A stretch of 64,000 nucleotides of DNA from Methanolobus psychrotolerans (lineage in GTDB: Archaea; Halobacteriota; Methanosarcinia; Methanosarcinales; Methanosarcinaceae), in assembly GCF_002243045.1 (NCBI RefSeq), contig NZ_MBKP01000021.1, positions 1 to 64,000 on the forward strand. The letters are read 5' to 3'. This document shows positions 25,024 through 33,926 of the stretch, piece after piece. Each line of letters begins with the position of its first letter. Position 1 is the stretch's first letter. The position numbers and the translations under genes were made by a program. The notes beneath the pieces were generated by a model. That model was not told the DNA's origin. It saw only the letters and a list, made by a program, of their open reading frames with translations, and made no database searches.

Positions 25024-25411
25024 TGATTTTGATATAAATGCAATTATCTCACAGGCAAAGACAAATAAAATGGGCGCAATGGTCACTTTTCTTGGAACTG
25101 TAAGAGATGACGGTATAGACCTGCTTCATTTTGAAGCTTATGAAGATGTGGCTATCGGGGAACTTAAAACCATCTGTAACGAAGCATTCGGTAAGTTTGA
25201 CATTGAAAGCATGGATGTCATTCACCGTATAGGGGAATTGCTCGTGGGCGAGAATATTTTGCTTATACTCGTGGGTGCAGGGCATCGTAAGGAAGCATTC
25301 GCTGCTTGCGAGTATGTACTTGAGCGCATAAAAGAAAGTGTCCCTATCTGGAAAAAGGAAATAAGTGAATCTGGGGATCGCTGGATTCCGGGAGAAGCTT
25401 ATAACTCCTGA
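25004..25411 (+). CDS. moaE: Molybdopterin synthase large subunit MoaE
   Basis: 135 residues. GAMVTFLGTVRDDG, FEAYEDVAIGELKTIC, HRIGELLVGENILLI, AGHRKEAFAACEYVLERIKE and VPIWKKE follow the MoaE pattern, including the catalytic lysine region. MoaE with a thiocarboxylated MoaD inserts sulfur into precursor Z. GGAG is 7 bases before the ATG and the gene starts inside the E1-like gene. Sharing an operon with pscS ties cofactor sulfur use to cysteine supply. Confidence 0.94.
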   Translation: MIKITHDDFDINAIISQAKTNKMGAMVTFLGTVRDDGIDLLHFEAYEDVAIGELKTICNEAFGKFDIESMDVIHRIGELLVGENILLILVGAGHRKEAFAACEYVLERIKESVPIWKKEISESGDRWIPGEAYNS

Positions 25412-25459
25412 TCCTTTGTTTTTTAAAAAGAAAATTTTAAAATAAAACCGATAAATAAT

Positions 25460-26389
25460 CTAAATGTCAAGCATTCTCTGGATTGCCATCCGGGCCCTAT
25501 CTGCGACATCTTCAGGTACTGTTACCCTGGGTGTGAGACTCACAAGTGAGTTATACACTTTCTGGAGGTCTGTTTTTTTCATATTGGTACATATGGCTTT
25601 CTGGGACAATGGATAGCACAATTTATCCGGGCAGTCTTTTTTCATCCGGTGGAGTATTCCGACTTCCGTACCGATAATGAACTCCTTTTTACTGCTTTTG
25701 CATACATGTTCTATCATGCCGGATGTTGAATACACGTAGTCTGCCAGGTCAATGACCTCTGCCCTGCATTCAGGGTGCACCAGAACTTCTGCATCAGGAT
25801 GGAGTTCACGTGCTTTCTTCACATCTTCGGGTGTTATCCTGTCATGCACAAAACAGAATCCTTCCCAGGGAAGTATCTGTTTGTCGGTGAAACGGGCCAC
25901 ATAACTTCCAAGGTTCCTGTCAGGTACGAAGATCACCCGGTCAGCATCAAGGGATTGGACCACTCTGACAGCATTTGATGATGTACAGCATATGTCGCTC
26001 TCTGCCTTCACTTGCGCTGAGGTGTTTACATAGCATACTACTGCTGCATCAGGGAACCTTTCCTTAAGGACCCTGAGTTCTCCTGCTGTGATCATCTCAG
26101 CCATGGGGCAGTTTGCATCTGCAGCAGGCAAAATAACTGTCTTTTCAGGTGAAAGGATGGCTGCCGTCTCTGCCATAAAGTCAACTCCGCAAAAAACAAT
26201 TACATCTGCACCCTGGTTCGCTGCTTTCCTGGCAAGTTCCAGGGAGTCTCCTGTGAAGTCAGCTATGTCCTGAACTTCATCTATCTGATAGTTGTGGGCA
26301 AGTATCACTGCATTATGTTCTTTTTTGAACTGAAGTATCTTATCTTTCAGTGCTTCCATGTCAAGTTTCGTTTTTTTGATATCGGTCAT
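25460..26389 (-). CDS. nadA: Quinolinate synthase NadA
   Basis: 309 residues, the usual length. It condenses iminoaspartate with dihydroxyacetone phosphate to quinolinate for NAD synthesis and needs a 4Fe-4S cluster. Motifs: AVILAHNYQIDEVQDIADF, VIVFCGVDFMAETA, VVCYVNTSAQVKAESDICCTSSNA, and EVLVHPECRAEV and GTEVGILHRM near the C-terminus, with the cluster cysteines in CGVDF, PECRAE and KAICTNM. No nadB or nadC is adjacent. One operator of the sulfur regulon lies upstream, which fits control of an Fe-S enzyme. Confidence 0.96.
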   Translation of the reverse strand: MTDIKKTKLDMEALKDKILQFKKEHNAVILAHNYQIDEVQDIADFTGDSLELARKAANQGADVIVFCGVDFMAETAAILSPEKTVILPAADANCPMAEMITAGELRVLKERFPDAAVVCYVNTSAQVKAESDICCTSSNAVRVVQSLDADRVIFVPDRNLGSYVARFTDKQILPWEGFCFVHDRITPEDVKKARELHPDAEVLVHPECRAEVIDLADYVYSTSGMIEHVCKSSKKEFIIGTEVGILHRMKKDCPDKLCYPLSQKAICTNMKKTDLQKVYNSLVSLTPRVTVPEDVADRARMAIQRMLDI

Positions 26390-26448
26390 GAATGGTACCT
26401 TTAGTTGTTCTGTGTTTTTATCATGGAACTGCCATTTGCAGCCATAAA

Positions 26449-26462
26449 TTCACAATTGTTAC
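26449..26462 (-). promoter_or_regulatory. Operator upstream of nadA
   Basis: TTCACAATTGTTAC, matching the pscS and tRNA-Cys operators, 60 bp before the nadA ATG. On the minus strand it lies about 20 bp downstream of a weak TATA-like GATATAG (26473-26480), near the expected transcription start. Confidence 0.65.
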
Positions 26463-26573
26463 TTGTTTTTTTGCTATATCCTTTTTTCTCTTTTAAATAA
26501 TCATATATTTTGTTAATGGTATCTTTATATAATTATAGATCATAATTAAATTGTCATCACAGGTGGTAAGTCT

Positions 26574-27221
26574 ATGGGTAGGGATAAGTTTCAGGTACGG
26601 GAATTTAAAGAATTACTTCTCTCTCTTAATAGGGTTGCTGCGAAGAACCTGATAACCAGTAAATTCACAGGTGATAATGCTTTTGAACTTATCAACGAGA
26701 TCATCGCTCCTGCTCTTGAGAGTATTGGTGATATGTGGTCCCTTGGGCAAATAGCACTGTCACAGGAATACATGGCGAGTAAAATATGCGAAGAGATTGT
26801 GGAAATGATTTTGCCTGCTGAGAGTCCTTACCGAAAGAATATGCCTGCTATAGGTATAACGACCCTTGGGGATGAGCATATGCTTGGTAAACGTATAGTC
26901 ACATCTTACCTGAAAGCTAATGGGTTTAATGTCTATGATTATGGTGATATGGGACCTGATAAAATTGGTATGAAAGTTAAAGATGATGGCATTGAGGTTC
27001 TCATGGCTTCTACGCTCATGCTCAATCTTGCCTTTGAGGTCAAAAAACTCAGGTTGATTTTTGATCGCGAAGGTATCAAGACTAAGATAATAGTTGGTGG
27101 GGCACCATTTTTATTTGACCGTGATCTATGGAAAGAAGTTGGTGCTGATGCTATGGCAGTTGATGCCATGGAATCTGTTAATAAAATATATGATGTACTG
27201 AGGTATCCCAATGAGCAGTGA
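26574..27221 (+). CDS. Corrinoid protein (methyltransferase cognate B12-binding protein)
   Basis: 215 residues. A helical N-terminal cap (FELINEIIAPALESIGDMWSLG, QEYMASKICEEIVEM) precedes a Rossmann-like B12 domain with the cobalt-ligand signature GDEHMLG (D-x-H-x2-G) and the later TLMLN and GGAPF segments. It belongs to the MtaC/MtbC/MttC group that carries methyl groups between substrate and coenzyme M. GGTGGT precedes the ATG, and TTTATATAATT is a clear TATA box about 40 bp upstream. It heads an operon with a UroD-type methyltransferase (11-bp overlap) and a sensor kinase. Substrate unknown. Confidence 0.9.
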   Translation: MGRDKFQVREFKELLLSLNRVAAKNLITSKFTGDNAFELINEIIAPALESIGDMWSLGQIALSQEYMASKICEEIVEMILPAESPYRKNMPAIGITTLGDEHMLGKRIVTSYLKANGFNVYDYGDMGPDKIGMKVKDDGIEVLMASTLMLNLAFEVKKLRLIFDREGIKTKIIVGGAPFLFDRDLWKEVGADAMAVDAMESVNKIYDVLRYPNEQ

Positions 27222-28248
27222 CGAAATAACTCCTATGGAAAGAGTTCTGACCGCCCTAAGTCACAAGGAACCTGACAGGGTTCCTTTTTTCCTGTTGCTG
27301 ACAACACAGGGGTCAAAAGAATTTAATATTTCTATAGAAGAATATTTCTCAAATCCTGAAATGGTTGCTAAGGCTCAGATAAGGATGCAGCAGAGATATG
27401 GTCATGATTGTTACTATCCTTTTTATTATGCTTCACTTGAACTTGAAGCGTGGGGTGGCAATTCAGTCTTCTACCCGGATGCAGCTCCTAATTCCGGCAG
27501 ACCGATAATCCGTGATCCAGGGGATATAACTTCTCTGGAATCTCCGGATGTATTTGGATCACCACAACTGCAGAAGCTCCTGAAGACAACGTCACTCATA
27601 AAAGAATATACAGGTGAGGATATCCCTATAATAGGGGTAGTTATGTCTCCTTTTGCATTGCCGACCATGCAGATGGGTTTTGATCATTACTTTGATCTGA
27701 TCTATGAAGAACCAGATAAATTTGAAGAATTGATGCGAGTTAATGAAAAGTTCTGTGTCCAGTGGGCTAATGCGCAGCTTGAGTCTGGTGCAACTGCAAT
27801 TTGTTACTTTGATCCTGTGTCCTCATCAACCATTATTCCACCGGAACTTTACAGGAAAACAGGTTTTAAGGTTGCTAAAAGAACTATTTCCAAGATAAAA
27901 GGTCCAACTGCAACTCACATGGCATCAGGAAGATGCCTGCCCATAATTGAAGATATTGCAGAAACAGGGACTTCAATAATTTGCACAAGCGTGTTGGAAG
28001 ACCTTGCAGAAGTGAAAGATGCATGTAAAGGAAAGCTATCTGTCATGGGCAATCTGAATGGTATAGAAATGAGGCATTGGTCGCCACAGGAAACTGGAGA
28101 TAAAGTCAAGGAAGCAATTCAGAAGGCAGCCAGTGGCGGAGGCTATATCCTGTCCGATAATCATGGGGAGATACCCTATACTGTTCCTTCAGATGTGCTC
28201 CTGAACATCTCCGAGTCTTTAAGAAAATGGGGTCAATATCCTGGGTAG
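27211..28248 (+). CDS. Uroporphyrinogen decarboxylase-family methyltransferase (MtaA/MtbA-like)
   Basis: 345 residues. ERVLTALSHKEPDRVPFF opens the UroD fold used by methylcobamide:CoM methyltransferases. In MtaA and MtbA zinc is bound by an HxC pair and a later cysteine. Here the first position reads THMASGRC and the later loop is SDNHGEIPYTVPSD, so two of the usual cysteines seem replaced, one by histidine. It may use a different metal set or a different methyl donor or acceptor. It is translationally coupled to the corrinoid protein. No MttB-like substrate enzyme is present, so this protein might itself meet the substrate. Confidence 0.85.
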   Translation: MSSDEITPMERVLTALSHKEPDRVPFFLLLTTQGSKEFNISIEEYFSNPEMVAKAQIRMQQRYGHDCYYPFYYASLELEAWGGNSVFYPDAAPNSGRPIIRDPGDITSLESPDVFGSPQLQKLLKTTSLIKEYTGEDIPIIGVVMSPFALPTMQMGFDHYFDLIYEEPDKFEELMRVNEKFCVQWANAQLESGATAICYFDPVSSSTIIPPELYRKTGFKVAKRTISKIKGPTATHMASGRCLPIIEDIAETGTSIICTSVLEDLAEVKDACKGKLSVMGNLNGIEMRHWSPQETGDKVKEAIQKAASGGGYILSDNHGEIPYTVPSDVLLNISESLRKWGQYPG

Positions 28249-28253
28249 GCACT

Positions 28254-29927
28254 ATGCTTTACGACCACTATCTCATTGCACCGGAATTCATTAAGCAGGA
28301 AATTGAACATGCAGTTTCCGTTGATACTCAGTATAAAGGAATAAAGCTGGCATATTTTACGCTATCTCCGGATATTAGTGCTCCAGAAATTATTCTCCGA
28401 ACTATCAGGAAACTGAAATGCGATAATGATATATTGCTTCTGTGTGACAGATTTTGCCCGGAAGTTGCGGTCCCGGAAGAATATTACGGCTCTCTTAGGA
28501 TCAATAAGATGGAACATATCTATGATCTCTTTGCACAGAGGGCTATATTGCAGAGACATGAGGAAGAAGGCACTTTTGTAATAGTTTCCGGCTGGCTTGA
28601 AATGTGGCAAAATAATCTGAAGTCCATGAATTTGTTCAATGAAGGCCCAGGCAAATTATTCCACGATTCATATTCATCCATTCTCATTCTGGACACAGGC
28701 ATTCATCATGATGTGATTGCAAGGGCAGAAGAGTTTTTCAGGTATACAGGTGTTCCTTTTAAGATCCTGAATGTCGGATTTGAGCATTTCAAAATGGTTT
28801 TTGATAACATGATGCTTCGATGGGTTATCGAAAAGAAACAAGGTCAATTGAAGGTATGTAATAAGAAAGTAGCTTCATATGCAATGTCACTTGATTTTAT
28901 AAAAACAATCGCTGATATTACTGATGAATCTACGGCTATTGACTCAGTTTGTAAGCTGTTCAGTACAATGTTCGCTCCGAAGAACGTTGTTTACTATTCT
29001 TTTCATGAAGATGATATGGAACTTATATATTGTAAGTGTGAAGAATCTAAAAAAGATACGGTCCTAAAATTGAAAGGATCTGATGCAGATTATGTTGTTT
29101 TTGATAAGGAAGATGGTTTTGCCATCAAAATCTCAACTACAGACGATATCCTTGGTATTATAGAGGTACATGGGATTGCTTTTCCTAAATATCTGGATGA
29201 GTATCTAAGTGTTGCCCATGATCTTGCAAAGGCTTCAGGACTTGCGATATCAAATATAAGGCGCTATCATGAAGTATCCAGGTCCAGGGAAGAGCATGTG
29301 AAACTTACTGAAATGCTTCGTACTACAAATCGTATTCTGAGGCATGATATCGCCAATGATCTCCAGATCGTTCTCGGAGCACTGGACTTGCTTGAAGAGA
29401 AAAATGATAAGCAATTCATTTTAATGATCCGAAAAGCAGCAAATAAGAGTGTTTCATTGATACGGAATGTCCAGGAGCTTGATCAGTTTTCAGTTGGTGT
29501 TGATAATTTAGAGCTTTTGAATCTAAGAAATCTGGTTGACAGTGTTATAAGTAAACATGTAGCTGAATTCAATGTGACAGGGAACTGCATTGCAATGGCA
29601 GATAAAGCTTTATCTTCTGTCCTTGATAATATCATAAGCAATGCTATTATTCACGGTAGCGCCAGCAAAATTGAAATTGGAATAGTAAATAAGAATGATA
29701 CCTGTGAGGTATCTATTGCTGATAATGGTACAGGTATTCCTGATGATATTAAACCCCTGATCTTCGATGAGGGATACAAACACGGGAAAACCGGTAACAC
29801 TGGTTTTGGACTTTATATCGCCAAAAAGACAATTGAGCGTTATAATGGCTTCATAAGTGTTGAGGATAATTTTCCAAAAGGTACGAAGTTCATTATAAGA
29901 TTAGCTGCTGCACAAGTATTAAAATAG
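28254..29927 (+). CDS. Sensor histidine kinase with N-terminal DUF1638 domain
   Basis: 557 residues. Residues ~1-200 match DUF1638 (EEGTFVIVSGWLEMWQNN, then SSILILDTGIHHDVIARAEE and VPFKILNVG), a family usually found as separate proteins beside corrinoid methyltransferases. A GAF-like middle region (~215-345) follows. The C-terminal kinase has H box LRHDIANDLQIV, N box DNIISNAIIHG, G1 IADNGTGIPDDI and G2 GNTGFGLYIAKK. No membrane helix is seen, so it is cytoplasmic. It starts 6 bp after the methyltransferase, so it may read methylation state or substrate of that system and signal to gene control. The fusion is unusual. Confidence 0.85.
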   Translation: MLYDHYLIAPEFIKQEIEHAVSVDTQYKGIKLAYFTLSPDISAPEIILRTIRKLKCDNDILLLCDRFCPEVAVPEEYYGSLRINKMEHIYDLFAQRAILQRHEEEGTFVIVSGWLEMWQNNLKSMNLFNEGPGKLFHDSYSSILILDTGIHHDVIARAEEFFRYTGVPFKILNVGFEHFKMVFDNMMLRWVIEKKQGQLKVCNKKVASYAMSLDFIKTIADITDESTAIDSVCKLFSTMFAPKNVVYYSFHEDDMELIYCKCEESKKDTVLKLKGSDADYVVFDKEDGFAIKISTTDDILGIIEVHGIAFPKYLDEYLSVAHDLAKASGLAISNIRRYHEVSRSREEHVKLTEMLRTTNRILRHDIANDLQIVLGALDLLEEKNDKQFILMIRKAANKSVSLIRNVQELDQFSVGVDNLELLNLRNLVDSVISKHVAEFNVTGNCIAMADKALSSVLDNIISNAIIHGSASKIEIGIVNKNDTCEVSIADNGTGIPDDIKPLIFDEGYKHGKTGNTGFGLYIAKKTIERYNGFISVEDNFPKGTKFIIRLAAAQVLK

Positions 29928-30053
29928 GTCCAAAGATGTTTATTTCTCTTTGATCTTCGTAAAGTATTACTATATATATAGGGTCATTATTATATATTGA
30001 TGTGTATCATATAATTTACTAATGAAGGTTTCAATAGAATCCGGGGTTGAAAT

Positions 30054-31732
30054 TTGGGTTTAAAATATTCATATAAGAAGTACTCCGAAATTTTATCTAT
30101 ATTTTTGGTTTTAGTATGCCTGTACTTTATTAGTCTAAAGAGTTTTCTTCTTTTCCACAGTGTTGTTGAAGTAGCAAGTGTTGTAGTTATCTCTTCAGTC
30201 TTTCTAATTGCCTGGAACTCCAGGCATTATCTGAAAAATTCGTAACTATTCAGCCTGCCATAATCGGCCTAATGATGCTGATTTCGTTGAAACAGAGATG
30301 TTTGTTCGCTCATAGTTCAAAAATAGAAAAAGCAATCGGTTACAACAATCAAAATTCGTGACTCAAAAGAAATTTACTCTTAGGAAATTTAGGAATATGG
30401 CGGATGAGCATGTTTTCACCGGGCTGAATAGTTACCAAAAATTCTTATCTTCTTTTTCTTGGAATCAACTTTCTTTTCGTGGCAGGAATTGATTTTTTAC
30501 ATATAATCAGCTATAAAGGAATGGGTGTTTTTTCTGGCAATGATGCTGATCTGCCTACTCAGCTATGGATAGCTGCACGGTACCTGCAAAGTATTTCGTT
30601 TTTGATAGCCCCTTTTATGCTGAGGAGAACACTGAATGTACATAAAGTATTTTCAATCTATTTTGCGGTGACCTCTTTCCTTCTTGCATTGATATTTGGG
30701 GGCTACTTTCCGACGTGCTTTATTAAAGGCAGTGGACTCACACAGTTCAAAATAATAAGCGAGTACATGATTTCTCTTATCCTGTTAGCTTCACTTTTTA
30801 TGCTCAGAATACATAGAGCAGACTTCGATTACAATGTATACAGATTGCTTTCAGGTTCTATTATTCTGACCATATTCGCAGAATTATCTTTCACTTTTTA
30901 CATAGACGTGTACGGTTTTTCCAACCTGCTGGGTCATTACTTCAAACTGCTTTCATTCTATTTTGTATATAAGGCTATAGTAGTTACAAGTCTTATGAAG
31001 CCGTATGATCTTCTCTACAGGGAACTGAAGATGAGGGAATATGATCTTGTGAAGAAAAAGGAATCGCATGAACATTTGCTGGAAACACTGGGTCTTGTCA
31101 ATAAGATACTCAGGCATGATATCCTCAATGATCTGAACATTATTTCTCTGTCAGTCGATAATCTCAAGGAGAGGATGGATGAAAGAGAACTTGATATGTC
31201 GCAAAAGGCTGTCCAGCATAGTCTTAAATTAATTAGTGAAATGAAAGATTTCGAGTCACTTATGTATGTCAGAGAAGTGAAGACGATAGATCTTCGTTTG
31301 CTTGTGATGGAGGTATCGCAGGAGTTCCCAATACATTTGAATATACATGGTAAATGTTCTGTAAAAGCAGACAGTGGCCTTCATTCTGTCATTGGCAACA
31401 TTATCCAGAATTCAATAGTTCATGGTAAGGCTGATATGATAGATATTTCCATGCAAGAAAAAGATGGTTTTTGTGAGTTGAGAATCTCAGATAATGGCAG
31501 TGGCATTCCTGACAGGGTAAAAGGACGTGTGTTTGAGGAAGGTTTCAAGTATGGTGAATCAGGACATACGGGCATTGGTCTTTACATTGCGAAAAGGATA
31601 GTTGAAAGATATGGTGAGATTTCCCTGGAAGATAATGTTCCATCCGGTACGACCTTTATATTGAAGTTCTATTTTGATGATAAGGCGGACAAGGAAACAG
31701 AAGAAAAAAATGATGATGAAAATGGAAAATGA
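30054..31732 (+). pseudogene. MASE3-type membrane histidine kinase, split by a MITE
   Basis: The first part (30054-30245, TTG start) encodes membrane helices and ends HYLKNS-stop exactly at the inserted element. The second part resumes after 30436 with KNSYLLFLGINFLFVAGIDF, the next MASE3 segment; joined across the 8-bp duplicated target the frame is continuous. Then come further helices and a kinase: H box LRHDILNDLNII, N box GNIIQNSIVHG, G1 ISDNGSGIPDRV, G2 GHTGIGLYIAKR. The second part could restart at GTG 30479 (417 residues) but would lack the first helices. Probably inactive as a sensor. Confidence 0.8.
30242..30436. mobile_element. 195-bp MITE with GTAAC termini and 8-bp target duplication
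   Basis: The left end GTAACTATTCAGCC and right end GGCTGAATAGTTAC are perfect 14-bp inverted repeats (extended by one mismatch and one match). AAAAATTC is duplicated at 30234-30241 and 30437-30444, with one extra C at the right end. GTAA termini and an 8-bp duplication are features of the IS66 family, so this is possibly an IS66-derived non-autonomous element. It has no coding frame. It interrupts the MASE3 kinase gene. Confidence 0.85.
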
Positions 31733-31748
31733 AATAAAAAATGAAATG

Positions 31749-31764
31749 TCCACTTGTCAGTGGA
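31749..31764. terminator. Hairpin between convergent genes
   Basis: TCCACT, loop TGTC, AGTGGA, followed on the plus strand by TCTTCTTATTCT. It lies between the ends of the MASE3 kinase and the DUF1641 gene and may end transcription, mainly from the plus strand. Confidence 0.55.
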
Positions 31765-31774
31765 TCTTCTTATT

Positions 31775-32140
31775 CTAATCTTCTGTAGCTCTTCCTATAG
31801 CCTTTAGGAGCTCGATCATGATTCCCAGGCCTTTCTGAAAATCCTCATTCTGCATCTGTTTCATCATTCCACCAATACCTATCTTTGGGGGGTTGAGAAG
31901 AGCTTTATCAAGCTCAGGGTCCTGGACACCTCTTTCCATTATTTCTACAAGATCAGTACACATGATCGCATTTGTGAGCTTTAATACCGTTGCCCCCAGT
32001 TCTGCAATTCCATGGGCTGTCTGGTCATTTATGTAGTTCTGCAAAATTCTCATTGTTCGCACAAGGTCCAGAACAGCTTCAATATCAGCTGGTGTGATCT
32101 CAATTCCTGATATCTGATCTGCAATATTCTCATTTGTCAT
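31775..32140 (-). CDS. DUF1641 family protein
   Basis: 121 residues. The helical pattern LDLVRTMRILQNYIND and the C-terminal LLNPPKIGIGGMMKQMQNEDFQKGLGIMIELLKAIG match DUF1641, a family found next to SQR-type flavoproteins and formate dehydrogenase-like genes. Function not established. I chose the ATG with GGAGG 8 bases upstream; a GTG two codons earlier is too close to it. It starts 14 bp after the SQR-like gene and is surely co-transcribed with it. Confidence 0.82.
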   Translation of the reverse strand: MTNENIADQISGIEITPADIEAVLDLVRTMRILQNYINDQTAHGIAELGATVLKLTNAIMCTDLVEIMERGVQDPELDKALLNPPKIGIGGMMKQMQNEDFQKGLGIMIELLKAIGRATED

Positions 32141-32153
32141 ATTCACTTCCTCC

Positions 32154-33344
32154 TCAGAACAATCCTTTTACGCTGATATCCCAGTGTATGTGATAATACA
32201 TGCGATAAAGGAACCAGCCCATTTTTGTGGTTGTGAAGGGGGCCGGAGGTACTCCGTATTTCCAAGTGGCAATGTAACCTCTTCCTTGTGTGGATGGGGT
32301 TTCCAGTTCAGTAACGATCGGACATCCCGTTTCGCCTTCGTATGGAGTTTTAATATTGTTTCCATAAATATCATTTATAAGGTTCTGGCTAACTGCGATA
32401 GCCTGGTAGTGGGCACCAATTCCTGTCTTCAGAATATCGACAGGTCCAAGGTCCCCAATGGCATATACATTATCATAGTTGCCAGCAGGTCCACGGTATT
32501 GAAGTGTGGCTTTATCCGCAGATATCCAGCCTTTCTCGTCTGTAAGGCCAGATTTTATCAACACTTCCGGAGCTTTATGGGGCGGGACAGTGATCAGCAG
32601 ATCATAATTTACTTTTTCCCCATTCTTTGATATCACTTCTTTTTTGTCTGCATCGACGCTGGCCAGCTGGAAATTCCTTATGATCTCAATGTTCTTTTCT
32701 TTGAGCTCTCCTGTCACAAGCTTGTTAAACTCAGATGGTCCTATGGGTTCCTGAGGCCATAAAAGGGTCAATTGTACATCGTCCATGACCTTCTTAACGT
32801 TTCGCAGGTAGCTTTCTAGCATAAATGTGAACTTTACAGGTGCACCCGGACATGGGATAGGCATTGATGCAACTGAAACGACTACTTTTCCACCTTTGAT
32901 GTTCTTTATCAGGTCCCTTACTTTGAATGCATCTTCTATCGATGTGTAGAAAGTGTTGAGGTCATTTGCAAGTCCCGGGATAGAACTTATATCTGCTTTG
33001 CACCCAAGTGCAATAACAAGGTAGTCATAACCGTATTTTTTATTGCTTTTTACAGTTATCTCCTTATTCCTCAGGTCTAATGCAGTTACTTCCCCGTCAT
33101 CCCCGTAAAAGGCTTTTACTCTGGGGCTCATAAGTTTATTTCGAGGTCTTGTGATATCTTCGGGCGTATAGAGTTCAAAGGGAATAAAAGTAAAACCACC
33201 CTGGTTAATATTAATGTCATTTTTGTCAAGAACGGTGACCTCTAATTCATCTCTGGCAATTTTGTTCCTGAACGTTCTGGCTAGTATATTAGCTACAACC
33301 GATCCGGCATAGCCTGCTCCTAATATCAGTATCCTTTCTTTCAT
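32154..33344 (-). CDS. FAD/NAD(P)-dependent oxidoreductase, sulfide:quinone reductase-like
   Basis: 396 residues. The N-terminal ILILGAGYAGSVVANILAR binds FAD and a second motif (DNVYAIGDLGPVDILKTG) binds its ribityl part. The order of domains and the C-terminal TKMGWFLYRMYYHIHW resemble SQR/flavocytochrome c sulfide dehydrogenase relatives. The conserved sulfide-site cysteine pair of true SQR is not clearly seen, so the substrate may differ. With DUF1641 it probably forms a redox pair at the membrane. Confidence 0.82.
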   Translation of the reverse strand: MKERILILGAGYAGSVVANILARTFRNKIARDELEVTVLDKNDININQGGFTFIPFELYTPEDITRPRNKLMSPRVKAFYGDDGEVTALDLRNKEITVKSNKKYGYDYLVIALGCKADISSIPGLANDLNTFYTSIEDAFKVRDLIKNIKGGKVVVSVASMPIPCPGAPVKFTFMLESYLRNVKKVMDDVQLTLLWPQEPIGPSEFNKLVTGELKEKNIEIIRNFQLASVDADKKEVISKNGEKVNYDLLITVPPHKAPEVLIKSGLTDEKGWISADKATLQYRGPAGNYDNVYAIGDLGPVDILKTGIGAHYQAIAVSQNLINDIYGNNIKTPYEGETGCPIVTELETPSTQGRGYIATWKYGVPPAPFTTTKMGWFLYRMYYHIHWDISVKGLF

Positions 33345-33524
33345 ATTATACCCTATATTTTTTATGAGTTACTGGTTTAGATATATTTTGCGGTACTGAC
33401 TGTAATCCTCAGTAATACTTAAGGAAATGGGAGAACTTATAAAAAAAGAGGCTTCACAGCAGTTCTATCCTAAAATCTTTCATAGCAGACACTCGATGGT
33501 GCTGCTGAAAGATAAGAAGTAGAT

Positions 33525-33579
33525 GTTACAGATATGATCTGTAACTTAAAAGTTATAGTTATTGTTGTCAATAACTATA
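33525..33579 (-). terminator. Tandem hairpins after rpsJ
   Basis: TATAGTTATTG/CAATAACTATA (33554-33579, 4-base loop) begins one base past the rpsJ stop codon on the minus strand. A second perfect hairpin GTTACAGAT/ATCTGTAAC lies at 33525-33545, with CTTTTAAG between. They probably end the long str/rpo operon. The rest of the 33345-33580 interval shows no gene. Confidence 0.65.
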
Positions 33580-33580
33580 G

Positions 33581-33901
<321 letters not shown>

Positions 33902-33926
33902 CTAAAAAAAGGAAAGTAAGAGTGTC

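Noticed and set aside
26574-29927. Pyrrolysine (in-frame UAG) in the methyltransferase operon
   Set aside because: All three frames run without internal TAG, and no MttB/MtbB/MtmB-type enzyme is present.
30479-31732. The downstream half of the MASE3 kinase as a separate intact gene
   Set aside because: Its first residues continue a membrane segment coded before the MITE, and the frame joins exactly when the element is removed, so it is one interrupted gene.
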